DNA from: Cerasicoccus frondis
Lineage (GTDB): Bacteria; Verrucomicrobiota; Verrucomicrobiia; Opitutales; Cerasicoccaceae
Reading direction: 5' to 3'
DNA: 64,000 bases
NCBI GenBank assembly: GCA_031296915.1
Contig: JAVDPC010000017.1
Span: forward strand, 62,001-126,000
A program made the position numbers and the translations under genes. Below, piece after piece: positions 36,809 through 45,258 of the stretch (position 1 is the first letter of the stretch; every line of letters starts with the position of its first letter). The notes under the pieces are model-generated. The model made no database searches. It saw only the letters and a list, made by a program, of their open reading frames with translations, and was not told where the DNA came from.

Positions 36809-38914
36809 ATGAGGGTTGATCCAAGCGGCGTGCTTCGCAATGTCTTCTCCATGAATCGCAAGCTTGAGATTGGCGGGGTGCTGTTGCTGCTGGGAAGCTA
36901 TTTCCTAATTGCTCTGTATAGCCTGATCAACCTTTCCAAGCATTACGACGAGGGCATTTACCTAATTGGTGGTTATACATTTTGGACGCACAGTGATTAT
37001 CGCTTGCATCCCGAGAACGGAAATTTGCCACAGCGTTGGGGCACGCTGCCCATGCTCTTGATGGACACGCCGGAATTTCCGACGGATCATTTTTCCTGGC
37101 AGTATCCGGAGGGGTGGCAAGCCGAGCGACACTACCTTTACCAGATGGATACTGAGCCGGTTTGGCTACTGTTCTGCGCCCGGGTAATGATGATACTGGC
37201 GACGGCATTTTTCGGTTTAGTGGCCTATCTTTTCGCGCGACAAATGTTTGGCGTGGCGGGTGGCTTCATCGCGCTGATTGCCTTCGTGTTTAATCCTGAA
37301 ATGTATGCGCATGGGCGGGTGATTACGGCGGACATGATGGGCGCAGGAACGTTTCTGCTGAGTCTGTATGCGTTGGGTTTATTGCTGGAAAAAATGACGC
37401 TGCCTCGCACTTTATTACTGGGCGTTGCGGTTGGTTTATTGAGCGTTTCTAAAAATTATGCTGCTCTGTTTGCGCCGGTTGCTTTTCTATCGTTGCTGAC
37501 TGTTTCTGCGCTACGTCGTGAGTATGTGATGTCGTTGCCGGGACGTTTGTGGACGCAACAAGGCTTTGCGCGGGTATTGCTTACGCGCTTGTCGGGATTA
37601 CTGGCGGCGGCGCTGGTGGCTTGGGCTGTGCTCTGGGCTTTTTATGGGTTCCGTTATGCGGCGTATAATCCCGAGTTAGCGCCACCGGTTGAGAGCTGGG
37701 ACTGGGATGATATGCTGGACTCTGACCGCGCGAGCGTCGGTCTAGTCAGCGCCATTCGAGAAATGCGATTGTTGCCGGAAGCGTTTGTGTATGGCGTAGC
37801 GCACATTCTGCGAGGCGGTGAAGTCCGGCATTCCTTTTTATTGGGTGAGTATTCGTATGATGGCTTCCTGACGTATTTCCCCATTGCGATGTTAATTAAA
37901 ACTCCGGTTGCATTACTGTTTTTGTATGCGACGGGTTTGGTCTTCGCGGGCATTCAATTGAAGCGCTGGCGTGCGAATCGCAACGTTGTCCCGCGTTCGC
38001 GGATAATCTTCATGACGCCATTCTTGATCATGATTGTGATCTATTCGCTGATCGCAGTTAACAGTGTTTACAACATCGGCTTTCGTTATTTCCTGCCCGT
38101 TAATTTATGCTTGGTTGTCTTGCTCGGCGGCTTGGCGGTTTTGTGGCGGACGAGTCGGGCGGGGCGGGTGTTGATCAGTGCGGCGCTGCTTATTCAAGCG
38201 CTGGAGTGCTTAGCTGTTTTTCCCCACTATCTTTCATTTTTTAATGTGGCGGTTGGCGGCCCGGCAAATGGGTATAAACTGCTCGTTGATAGCTCTGTTG
38301 ACGGTGGGCAAGATTTGGGCCAACTGAGTGATTGGCTGGCTGAGAACCATTCCGGTGAAGCGCGGCTTCCAGTCTATCTCGGCTTCTTGGGGAATGAGAG
38401 CCCGACTTACAATGGCGTGGATGCGCGGTATCTTTACTCAAAAGGGATTCACAGCATGGAGTCCTATCATCTCGAAATTTTGGAGCCTGGATATTACGTT
38501 ATGAGCGCGACTATGTTGCAGGGGATTTATTACCGGATTCAACGCCCGTGGAACGACGCTCATGACCGCGCTTATGTGCACTCGGCGGCCGATCTGGCGA
38601 AATTGCTCAGTATTTCTGACGACCCTCAGACGCTGTTTAAATATGTGATGCACCATGATCCGGAGCGCTGGTTGAAGTCGCTTGAAAATTTTGAGCAATT
38701 GCGCGCCGAACGTTTGCGATTGTATCTGATCGGGCAAGAACCGACTGCTCGCATTAACTACTCCATCTTCGTCTATAAACTAAGCGAACAGGATTTGCAA
38801 AACGCGCTCCCTTTTCCCGAGTTAGGTTTTCCCGAAGACTTTCCGTATGCCGCCTTCAAGTATCAAATCAAGCAGGCATTGAAGGAGCAGGGGAAGCTGA
38901 CGGATACTCCTTAA
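36809..38914 (+). CDS. GT39/PMT-type membrane glycosyltransferase
   Basis: 701 residues with about nine to ten hydrophobic helices. The first loop has the acidic site KHYDEGIYLIGG (DE as in GT-C enzymes) and HPENGNLPQRW. Helices follow (ATAFFGLVAYLFARQMFG, AALFAPVAFLSLL and others), then a long soluble C-terminal part (from about 480) with GPANGYKLLVDSSVDGGQDLG. GT39-type enzymes transfer sugars from polyprenyl-phosphate carriers. The ATG at 36809 has a weak GAGG upstream; an in-frame ATG at 36851 gives a shorter MNRKLEIGG start. The end overlaps the convergent lipoprotein gene by four bases. Confidence 0.82.
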   Translation: MRVDPSGVLRNVFSMNRKLEIGGVLLLLGSYFLIALYSLINLSKHYDEGIYLIGGYTFWTHSDYRLHPENGNLPQRWGTLPMLLMDTPEFPTDHFSWQYPEGWQAERHYLYQMDTEPVWLLFCARVMMILATAFFGLVAYLFARQMFGVAGGFIALIAFVFNPEMYAHGRVITADMMGAGTFLLSLYALGLLLEKMTLPRTLLLGVAVGLLSVSKNYAALFAPVAFLSLLTVSALRREYVMSLPGRLWTQQGFARVLLTRLSGLLAAALVAWAVLWAFYGFRYAAYNPELAPPVESWDWDDMLDSDRASVGLVSAIREMRLLPEAFVYGVAHILRGGEVRHSFLLGEYSYDGFLTYFPIAMLIKTPVALLFLYATGLVFAGIQLKRWRANRNVVPRSRIIFMTPFLIMIVIYSLIAVNSVYNIGFRYFLPVNLCLVVLLGGLAVLWRTSRAGRVLISAALLIQALECLAVFPHYLSFFNVAVGGPANGYKLLVDSSVDGGQDLGQLSDWLAENHSGEARLPVYLGFLGNESPTYNGVDARYLYSKGIHSMESYHLEILEPGYYVMSATMLQGIYYRIQRPWNDAHDRAYVHSAADLAKLLSISDDPQTLFKYVMHHDPERWLKSLENFEQLRAERLRLYLIGQEPTARINYSIFVYKLSEQDLQNALPFPELGFPEDFPYAAFKYQIKQALKEQGKLTDTP

Positions 38915-39660
38915 CGCTGGGATCTAAGCTCGTTCAGGATTTTGGGATTCTTGGTTTCATAATCCAGAATCTTTCCTTCGCTGTTTCGGACAATGACGGT
39001 CGGGTGAAGAATCGAAACCGTCGAAGAAGTGGCTTCAATCTGAAACTTGATCGGCGTGTGCCGGGATATCGTGTAAGTTTCCGTGCGATTCTGATACTCG
39101 CTTCGTCCTGTGCCGGACGTGTAAAACGACTCGACTACAATGGTGTTGTCAAAAGGCGAAGTCGTGCTGATGTGCACGATGTGAGATGAGCCAGCGCCAC
39201 GGTAGTAAGTGTTTTCCCGGTTGCTGGTCGACGCCGTATTGCCAGTTGCAGTCGCCACGCTTTCACGAACGGCGTTACTGGTGTGACTGGTTAGCTCCTG
39301 CAGGCGAATGCTGATCATTGCATGCTCCGACATATAGTCGTGAAGCATTGCGATTGATTCCGCCGTCAGTCGGCTTTCGGGAAAGCTGTATGACTGGCGA
39401 TTACGGCCAGAGGCGGATAGTGTGCCGTCGGGGGAGCGGTCGGTGAATTTTAGCTCTGCCTTGCGTCCATCGGTCGCCTGCACGATTAAGTAGCCGTCGG
39501 GGGTTGGGCCAAGCGGGCGATTGTCCTCGCTGGGGACGGCCTGAGCGGCGGCTTCGGCGTTTGTGCTGGCTGGTTCCGCTGGTTCGCTTGGCTTGGAGCA
39601 CGCCGCGAAACTCAGAATGATTCCGACGATGGCAAAAATCTGCACTAAATGTTTCATCAT
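38911..39660 (-). CDS. Lipoprotein of unknown function
   Basis: 249 residues; lipobox LSFAAC with Cys at 21. After an Ala/Pro/Glu-rich linker a small domain reads DGYLIVQATDGRKAELKF, and a Ser/Thr-rich second half has SSTVSILHPTVIVRNSEG. RLTAESIAMLHDYM looks like a helix. No family recognised. Probably outer-membrane or periplasm-anchored. Convergent with the glycosyltransferase gene, 15 bases downstream of the helicase gene on the same strand. Confidence 0.75.
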   Translation of the reverse strand: MMKHLVQIFAIVGIILSFAACSKPSEPAEPASTNAEAAAQAVPSEDNRPLGPTPDGYLIVQATDGRKAELKFTDRSPDGTLSASGRNRQSYSFPESRLTAESIAMLHDYMSEHAMISIRLQELTSHTSNAVRESVATATGNTASTSNRENTYYRGAGSSHIVHISTTSPFDNTIVVESFYTSGTGRSEYQNRTETYTISRHTPIKFQIEATSSTVSILHPTVIVRNSEGKILDYETKNPKILNELRSQR

Positions 39661-39675
39661 TTTTCTTAATAGATA

Positions 39676-41775
39676 CTACCAACCGCCTTGGAAATGCAAG
39701 GCTTCATAGAAATCTTCGCCCAGGCTCTTAATGTCGTGCAGGAAGCGGCTGGGTTGCAAGAGCCGGGGCGGGCCACCGGTTACCGTGACTTTGGGGTAGC
39801 ACAGGTAAAGCTCGTCCTTGGCGCGGGTCACAGCCACGTAAAACAAACGCCGTTCCTCCTCGACGTCGCCTTCTTCGATGGCGCGTTTGAGCGGGAATAA
39901 TTCGTCGGCGCAGCCCAATACAAAAACATAGGGGAACTCCAAGCCCTTGGCCTGGTGAATCGTCGACAAGCGCACAGTTTCGGAGTCCGGATCGATCTTC
40001 CGGTCGCTGGTCTCGGAGTTGAGCAGGACGAGTTGTGCTAGGAGCTCCGTCATGTTGTCATAACGGCTGGCAAAGCCAATCAGGGAATCGAGGTCGTCGC
40101 GGCGGGATTGCCAGTTTTCGTAAACGGTGCGCAGGTAATCGCCATACCAGCCTTCGATGCCGATGCGGACAATTTCCTCTGGAGTCTTGGCTTTGGCGGC
40201 AACTTTTTCCTCGGCTAAAACTTCGGCAAAGAGGTCGCGTTGAGGGTCGTCGACTTGAGGCTCGGGCGTGGGCTCTGGTGAGCCCATGGCTTCGAACATA
40301 TCCTGCCAGGTGTAGGCCATGTCTGTCCAGTCGTCGACGGCGTCTTTGGGCACTTTGTCGAGCACGGTTTCGTGGCTGAGCGCATGGAAGATGTTGAGCT
40401 TGTGCTTCTCGACGACTTTGAGCGCGAGTTTCAGGAGGCGTTCGGCGGTTTTCGGGCCGACCTTGGGCAGCAGGCCCGCTACGCGCTTGAAGGCGGTCTC
40501 GTTGCCGGGGTTGGTGATGAACGACAGTTGCGCCACGAAGTCACGGATGTGCGCCTGCTCGAAGAAACGCACGCCGCTGGTTATCGTGTAACCGACGCCT
40601 TGGCGTGACAGCTCCATCTGCAAATCCATGGCCTGAAAATGAGCGCGGTAGAGCACGGCAATGTCCTTAAGCGGCACGCCTTCCATTTGCAGGCCTTCGA
40701 TGCGTTTGATGACAAACGAGGCCTGCTGGCGGGTATCCATTGTGGGGACTACGTAGGGGCGCTGGTTGCTGCGTTTCGCGGCCTTGAGCTCCAGCGGATA
40801 GCCATCGATGTAGGGGTGGGGCAGCATGAGCGCATTGGCCAGGCGCAGGATTTCCGGGCTTGAGCGGTAGTTCGTCTCGATCTTGTAAATCTCCCGCTCG
40901 GGGTAAACCTTGGCGAACTCCTCCATGTTGCCGAACTCGGCGCCGCGCCACGTGTAAATGCACTGCCAGTTGTCGCCGACGATCATCACGTTGCGGTGCT
41001 TCTCGGCCATCTTGTTGATGATCGACGCCTGCACGGTATTGGTGTCCTGAAACTCATCGACGAGGATGTAGCGAAAACGGGACTGCAGGACTTCGCGCGC
41101 CTCGGCGTCCTCATTCAGCAGCTTGAGCCACATTTCAAGCAGGTCGTCGTAATCGCAGACTTGCTGGGCGCGTTTTTTCTTCTCGTACTCGTCGGCAAAT
41201 TTTCGGGCTTGCTGGGGGAGGTCCTCGCGCCACGGATAGCGTTCGGCGGCGACGTCTTCAACCGGGCGGTTGGTGTTGCGCGCATAGCTAACGAGGTCCA
41301 GGACGACCTTGGGTTTCGGGTTTTCCTTGTCCTTGGTAAACTTCGGGTCGAGCGTCTTGAGCGTGTCGCCAAAGAGGCTTTCGGCGTCGCCCTGGTCGAG
41401 GATCGTGTAGCTTTTCTCCAGACCGATGGACTCGCCATGCATGCGCAGAATGCGGCTGCCGATGGAGTGAAACGTGCCGCCCCAGAATTGCTTGCCTGGC
41501 ACGCCCGTCAGCTCCTCGACGCGTGTGAGCATTTCACGGGCAGCCTTATTGGTGAAGGTGAGCAACAGGATTTCGCGCGGCCACACGCCCTGTTCGAGCA
41601 AATAGGCTACGCGGTAGGTGAGGGTGCGCGTCTTGCCCGAGCCGGCGCCAGCGAGCACGAGGCAAGGGCCATCGGGCGCCTTCACGGCGGCCAATTGTGC
41701 CGGGTTCAGTTCGGCGTCGTAGTCGATTGGCGCGAAGGCGCGGTCGGCCTGCGTGCTATTTCCTGCAAAACTCAT
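39676..41775 (-). CDS. UvrD/Rep/PcrA-family superfamily 1 DNA helicase
   Basis: 699 residues. Walker A is GAGSGKT (43-49), motif Ia TFTNKAA, motif II LVDEFQDTN, motif III GDNWQCIYTWRGA, motif IV NYRSSPEIL, motif V TIHQAKGLEFPYVF and motif VI FYVAVTRAKDELYLC. It begins with the usual LNPAQLAAV Q-motif region (residues 23-31). It is a 3'-5' repair or replication helicase. It is co-oriented with the lipoprotein gene downstream. The lack of a PcrA/UvrD-specific C-terminal Tudor-like region makes the subfamily uncertain. Confidence 0.95.
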   Translation of the reverse strand: MSFAGNSTQADRAFAPIDYDAELNPAQLAAVKAPDGPCLVLAGAGSGKTRTLTYRVAYLLEQGVWPREILLLTFTNKAAREMLTRVEELTGVPGKQFWGGTFHSIGSRILRMHGESIGLEKSYTILDQGDAESLFGDTLKTLDPKFTKDKENPKPKVVLDLVSYARNTNRPVEDVAAERYPWREDLPQQARKFADEYEKKKRAQQVCDYDDLLEMWLKLLNEDAEAREVLQSRFRYILVDEFQDTNTVQASIINKMAEKHRNVMIVGDNWQCIYTWRGAEFGNMEEFAKVYPEREIYKIETNYRSSPEILRLANALMLPHPYIDGYPLELKAAKRSNQRPYVVPTMDTRQQASFVIKRIEGLQMEGVPLKDIAVLYRAHFQAMDLQMELSRQGVGYTITSGVRFFEQAHIRDFVAQLSFITNPGNETAFKRVAGLLPKVGPKTAERLLKLALKVVEKHKLNIFHALSHETVLDKVPKDAVDDWTDMAYTWQDMFEAMGSPEPTPEPQVDDPQRDLFAEVLAEEKVAAKAKTPEEIVRIGIEGWYGDYLRTVYENWQSRRDDLDSLIGFASRYDNMTELLAQLVLLNSETSDRKIDPDSETVRLSTIHQAKGLEFPYVFVLGCADELFPLKRAIEEGDVEEERRLFYVAVTRAKDELYLCYPKVTVTGGPPRLLQPSRFLHDIKSLGEDFYEALHFQGGW

Positions 41776-42251
41776 CGGCCCAACTTTGCGATTGTTGGTC
41801 CTTAATGCGAGTGGTTTTTATTCACAGCCTAGAGTTGGCGCAAGGCGGCTTGAACGAATAGCTGCCTTAGCGGGCTTCTCAAAAATCGGATGACCTGAGC
41901 CCAGGGGGGGGGGGAGCCCGCCGCAAATTGCATATCAAAGAACACTACTGTAACTGCCCGCTCGCCGGGACGAGGCGCAGGTGGGACGCAGGCGGCTCAG
42001 GGGCCGCCGGCTGGAGCGACGGATAACTCCGTTACTCACACGTCGATGCTGCGCTGACCAGGCTGGCATAGGGCGTCGCGCAAAGGGTGGATCAGGCAAA
42101 GCTGGGCGTCGCGAGGCTGGTTGCTGTCACCAAGCCAGTCCGCGAATAAGCCCGTTTGCCCGTCACCACAATGCACGCGACCGAATGGTCCCGCATGGCG
42201 TCGACTGGGATACCTGCGTGGTGGTCGCTATGGCGGATGTGTTTGGGAGAA

Positions 42252-42362
42252 GTTCATATGTTCGAAAGTTCGAATGTTTGAAAGTTGGAGGGGTGGGATG
42301 TGGGTAATGTGGGTAATGTGGGTAGGGTGGGTAAGGTTTGTAAGGTGGGTAATGTTGAGGAG
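42252..42362 (+). repeat. Tandem word array: 8-bp words then 9-bp words
   Basis: Five 8-bp words (GTTCATAT, GTTCGAAA, GTTCGAAT, GTTTGAAA, GTTGGAGG) from 42252, then from 42300 seven 9-bp words of the type GTGGGTAAT, GTGGGTAGG, GTTTGTAAG. A tandem form of the word-repeat style also seen at 4590, 19005 and 49501. Confidence 0.8.
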
Positions 42363-42381
42363 GCGGGGGGGGCGCAGTTGA

Positions 42382-42409
42382 GTAGCACAGGCGTCTCGCC
42401 TGTGTCCCG
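42382..42409 (+). repeat. Hairpin repeat, copy 1
   Basis: About 26 bp, core TAGCACAGGCG ... CGCCTGTG, folding as an 8-bp stem. The reverse frame of this repeat reads as RRDACAT-like peptides, which I recall as a common intergenic repeat in Verrucomicrobia and Planctomycetes. Confidence 0.65.
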
Positions 42410-42481
42410 ATTTCCAACTGACTGAATGCACCGCGCGACGCCAATGCGATGGGGATGCGTCTGTGTACAGTTAGATGGGTA

Positions 42482-42509
42482 GAGCACAGGCGGGACGCCT
42501 ATGCTACGT
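42482..42509 (-). repeat. Hairpin repeat, copy 2 (inverted)
   Basis: A second copy in the opposite orientation with about four differences from the first (GTAGCATAGGCGTCCCGCC on the minus strand). Together the two copies form a larger inverted pair about 72 bases apart. Confidence 0.65.
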
Positions 42510-42927
42510 CCGAGGGGCAACGCAGAAAGGGAAATGAAGTGATCAATAAGACACTAAGATTTGGACGCCCAACCGCAAATAAAAAGTGAACGTGCGAGCA
42601 TTTTATTAGTGAGTGGCTTTCACTAATAATCCACGCTGGGAATCAACGACTTACGTACGCGAAAACGGGCGATCCGATCAGCAACGGGGCATTCAAACTA
42701 CTTTGCATTCACCCGTTCAGCTCTTTGTTCGAAAGCGCCTTGCCCCGGAGGCCAACTGGGTCGAAGGGCAATTGATTTTCAGACGCCCACGTACATTTTT
42801 AGCTTTATTAAGTGTTTATTAATCCAGCTGCCTGTATGATGTTGCCGTGATGTGTCGCTGGTCATTGAGCTTCTCATGACTGCGATCAAAATAGTCACGG
42901 CATCCCAACCACTGAATAACTTACGCT

Positions 42928-43461
42928 ATGAGCACTCTTCGATCATTGTTCGTCCTGTCTATCTGCTGTCTGGCCAGCGCGCTGTTCGCCAAGCATGTTG
43001 AGTATACGCCGCAGATTGTGGACACGCTGATGCAGCCATATTATAAAATGCATGAAGGCTTGGCTGCGGACGATTTGGCTAAGGTCCAGGCCGGGGGCAA
43101 GGAGCTGGCTGAGGCGATGAAAAACGCGCCGACTGATCCTGACTTTGTCGACACCACCAATGCGTTGAGCACGTCTGCGACCGCAATGAGCAAGGCTCCT
43201 GATCTCAAGTCGGCTCGTAAGGATTTCCACGTGATTTCCCAAGAGCTGATCAAGCTGCTCAAACACGAAGGCGCGCATGATGGCAGCAAGCATTTCGTGC
43301 ATTTCTGCCCAATGGCGCATGATGGCCAAGGGGCTGCCTGGATTCAGCCTAACAAGGACACGGCGAATCCCTACTACGGCAAAATGATGCTCAAGTGCGG
43401 CGAGTTTGACGAGGAAATCAGTGGGGCAGCCAACGGTGAAACCGAAGATCACCCGCATTAG
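42928..43461 (+). CDS. Exported DUF3347 domain protein (metal-associated)
   Basis: 177 residues with a signal peptide (LFVLSICCLASALFA). The DUF3347 signature is complete: a helical part (PYYKMHEGLAADDLAKVQAGG), then HFCPMAHDGQGAAWIQ and NPYYGKMMLKCGE, with His, Cys and Met that could bind Cu or similar metals. This domain is often attached to CusB-like efflux subunits; here it is stand-alone. It is likely periplasmic. A good terminator follows. Upstream lies the TGCCGTGA inverted repeat, a possible regulator site. Confidence 0.88.
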   Translation: MSTLRSLFVLSICCLASALFAKHVEYTPQIVDTLMQPYYKMHEGLAADDLAKVQAGGKELAEAMKNAPTDPDFVDTTNALSTSATAMSKAPDLKSARKDFHVISQELIKLLKHEGAHDGSKHFVHFCPMAHDGQGAAWIQPNKDTANPYYGKMMLKCGEFDEEISGAANGETEDHPH

Positions 43462-43490
43462 GGAGTTCTAAAGATACTGGATTTCATGAG

Positions 43491-43520
43491 CGCTCTTCCT
43501 GTATTGGGAAGGGCGTTTTT
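43491..43520 (+). terminator. Rho-independent terminator after the DUF3347 gene
   Basis: A 9-bp stem (43491-43499 with 43507-43515, one wobble), a six to seven base loop and five T (43516-43520). Confidence 0.88.
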
Positions 43521-43703
43521 CGATTTAGCTAATGAAAATACCGTGTGGTTCAATGGCTCTGACTAGTGGGTTGAATCATCGACAATTAGATAAGTATTTT
43601 TTGCTGATTACGATCAGGCCTCAAGTGGTGGCAGTGCTTTTAAGATACCCTATTATCATGTTCGTCATTGAATCGGCGTTCTTTTGGGCGCAGAAGCGAT
43701 ATC

Positions 43704-44150
43704 ATGCGCCATATCCTACTGTTTATGCCGCTCCTGGTCGCGCACTTGGGGCATGCATTCCTGCTGGTCGATACTTCCCATGTCGACAGTGATTTTTTAA
43801 CGCCGCAGGCCAGGCTATTTTATCACGCCACTGACGCGCCCATCGAGCCGCTGAGCGCCTATACTTTCAATCAGGCTCCGAAGGGTGAATCTTTGCTGTT
43901 CCCCCCGGCCTTGGCCAGTGATCGATGGCTAGTCATGCAGGATGACCTCAAGGTGTTGTGTATGGACTACATGCACGGCGCAGGGCATCATCGACTAACA
44001 GTGAGGAAAAGCTTGGGCTACCACATGGAGCGGGGGCTGCCCATGGGCTATGATTCGCTGTCGCCGCTGGAAATCATTTTGGTCGAGGACAGTAATTTCG
44101 GAACTGTGCTCGTTTCCTCAGTTCCCTATCGTTGGCCAATCGGGCGCTGA
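43704..44150 (+). CDS. Hypothetical exported protein
   Basis: 148 residues from an ATG at 43704 that gives a signal peptide (ILLFMPLLVAHLGHA). The mature part is unremarkable: FYHATDAPIEPLSAYTFNQAP and RLTVRKSLGYHMERG. No family recognised. It could be a real short gene or an orphan; the signal peptide and 3' overlap (25 bases) with the convergent GT9 gene support only moderate confidence. Confidence 0.5.
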   Translation: MRHILLFMPLLVAHLGHAFLLVDTSHVDSDFLTPQARLFYHATDAPIEPLSAYTFNQAPKGESLLFPPALASDRWLVMQDDLKVLCMDYMHGAGHHRLTVRKSLGYHMERGLPMGYDSLSPLEIILVEDSNFGTVLVSSVPYRWPIGR

Positions 44151-45142
44151 GCTTGGTCGACTTGCAAAGACCGTAAGAAGTCCGCAATCGCATCACTCAC
44201 TTTCGTAGGGGACTGCTTGGCAAAAGCCTTTTCGGCGGCAGTGGCGTTCTTCTGCCATGGCCATGGCTTGGCTGGTATTTCAAAGACCAGGACACGTGGC
44301 CCAAGTGGTCGCCAACGCACTGGGGATACGTCAGAGCGCGTTACCGGAAAAATACAGCACGTTGGGCATCCCGTTGCCGCCGCAACGTGTGCCGGGCCAC
44401 TGTCACGACCGATGAATAGAGAGGCCCGCGTGAGGCTGTCCACCATACCGGGCAAGGGCAGCTTGCCTGAAAGGTTTTCGACCGGGATCTGGCGCGCCCT
44501 GAGTTCGTTGGCGACGCCCTCTGCAATGGCAAACTCCTGCTCGGTTCCGATCAAGGTCACCTTGACCTCGGTTGCTTCGGCTATGATTTCAGCGTCAATG
44601 ACGTCCTTTGCGATCTGGGCGAGGAGGGAAGGCGGGAGCTTGGCTTTTGCGCCAAAGGAGCCGCAGTGAATGACGATGCGTGGCTCGGCGCGATCAGGGC
44701 TCCAGGAGGCAAAGGGAAGCGCAGGCGTCCACGGGTCGCGCACTTCGGGCAGAGCGGATTGCACGACCGCAAGGCAGTATTCGAGCTCGTGCTTGAGCCC
44801 AGCGTCTTTGTCATAAGGCAGGGCGTCGGTCAGCCATTGGGCGTCCTGCGCATAGCCCACGCGCCGAGGAATGCCAGCATCCTGCGCGAGCTTGGCGCAA
44901 ACCGAGTCCGGGTGCAAGTGGATGGACACGTCGAAATTCAGGTCGCGCACTTGCTGCGGGGATAATGATCCCCAGGGCAGGAAGTGGGTCGCCTTTTCGG
45001 GCGCCATTAGCAGCGGACCGTAAATTTCGCTGGCGCAAAAAAACACCTCTGCTTCCGGGTAGGCGCGCTGAGTCGCCTCGACGAGCGCGGAGGAGATCAC
45101 CACATCGCCGAGTCGGTCGGTCCGGAATAGCACGATTCGCAT
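44126..45142 (-). CDS. GT9 family glycosyltransferase (heptosyltransferase-like)
   Basis: 338 residues. The N-terminus is MRIVLFRTDRLGDVVISSALVEA, the GT9/ADP-heptose domain, and the C-terminal half contains VIHCGSFGAKAKLPP, VTLIGTEQE and LFIGRDSGPAHVAAATGCPT, the donor-binding block of heptosyltransferases. Such enzymes build the lipopolysaccharide inner core. The ATG at 45142 is divergent from the TPR-like gene. It lacks other LPS genes nearby. Confidence 0.88.
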   Translation of the reverse strand: MRIVLFRTDRLGDVVISSALVEATQRAYPEAEVFFCASEIYGPLLMAPEKATHFLPWGSLSPQQVRDLNFDVSIHLHPDSVCAKLAQDAGIPRRVGYAQDAQWLTDALPYDKDAGLKHELEYCLAVVQSALPEVRDPWTPALPFASWSPDRAEPRIVIHCGSFGAKAKLPPSLLAQIAKDVIDAEIIAEATEVKVTLIGTEQEFAIAEGVANELRARQIPVENLSGKLPLPGMVDSLTRASLFIGRDSGPAHVAAATGCPTCCIFPVTRSDVSPVRWRPLGPRVLVFEIPAKPWPWQKNATAAEKAFAKQSPTKVSDAIADFLRSLQVDQAQRPIGQR

Positions 45143-45258
45143 TCAGTCAGAGCTTGGAGATGTTGCAGTCTGCGCCAAGCGGAAAAGGTTCGCGTTGGAT
45201 TGCTCCACTGCCTGAAAGATATTGCGCGGCAATGGGAGAATGCCTTAGCAATGAGGCA

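Larger units (their letters stand above)
41776..42927. other. Gene-free, repeat-rich region of about 1.15 kb
   Basis: No gene is convincing. It holds a run of nine G at 41906-41914, a word array at 42252-42362, two inverted copies of a hairpin repeat at 42382-42409 and 42482-42509, the shared AT-rich element near 42580-42605, and an inverted repeat (TGCCGTGA, 42843-42850 and 42895-42902) upstream of the DUF3347 gene. Open frames here (for example 41981-42307 and 42613-42822) look like noise. Confidence 0.55.

Noticed and set aside
42613..42822. 69-codon frame after the repeat-rich region
   Set aside because: No domain and runs through the AT-rich intergenic sequence; probably noise.
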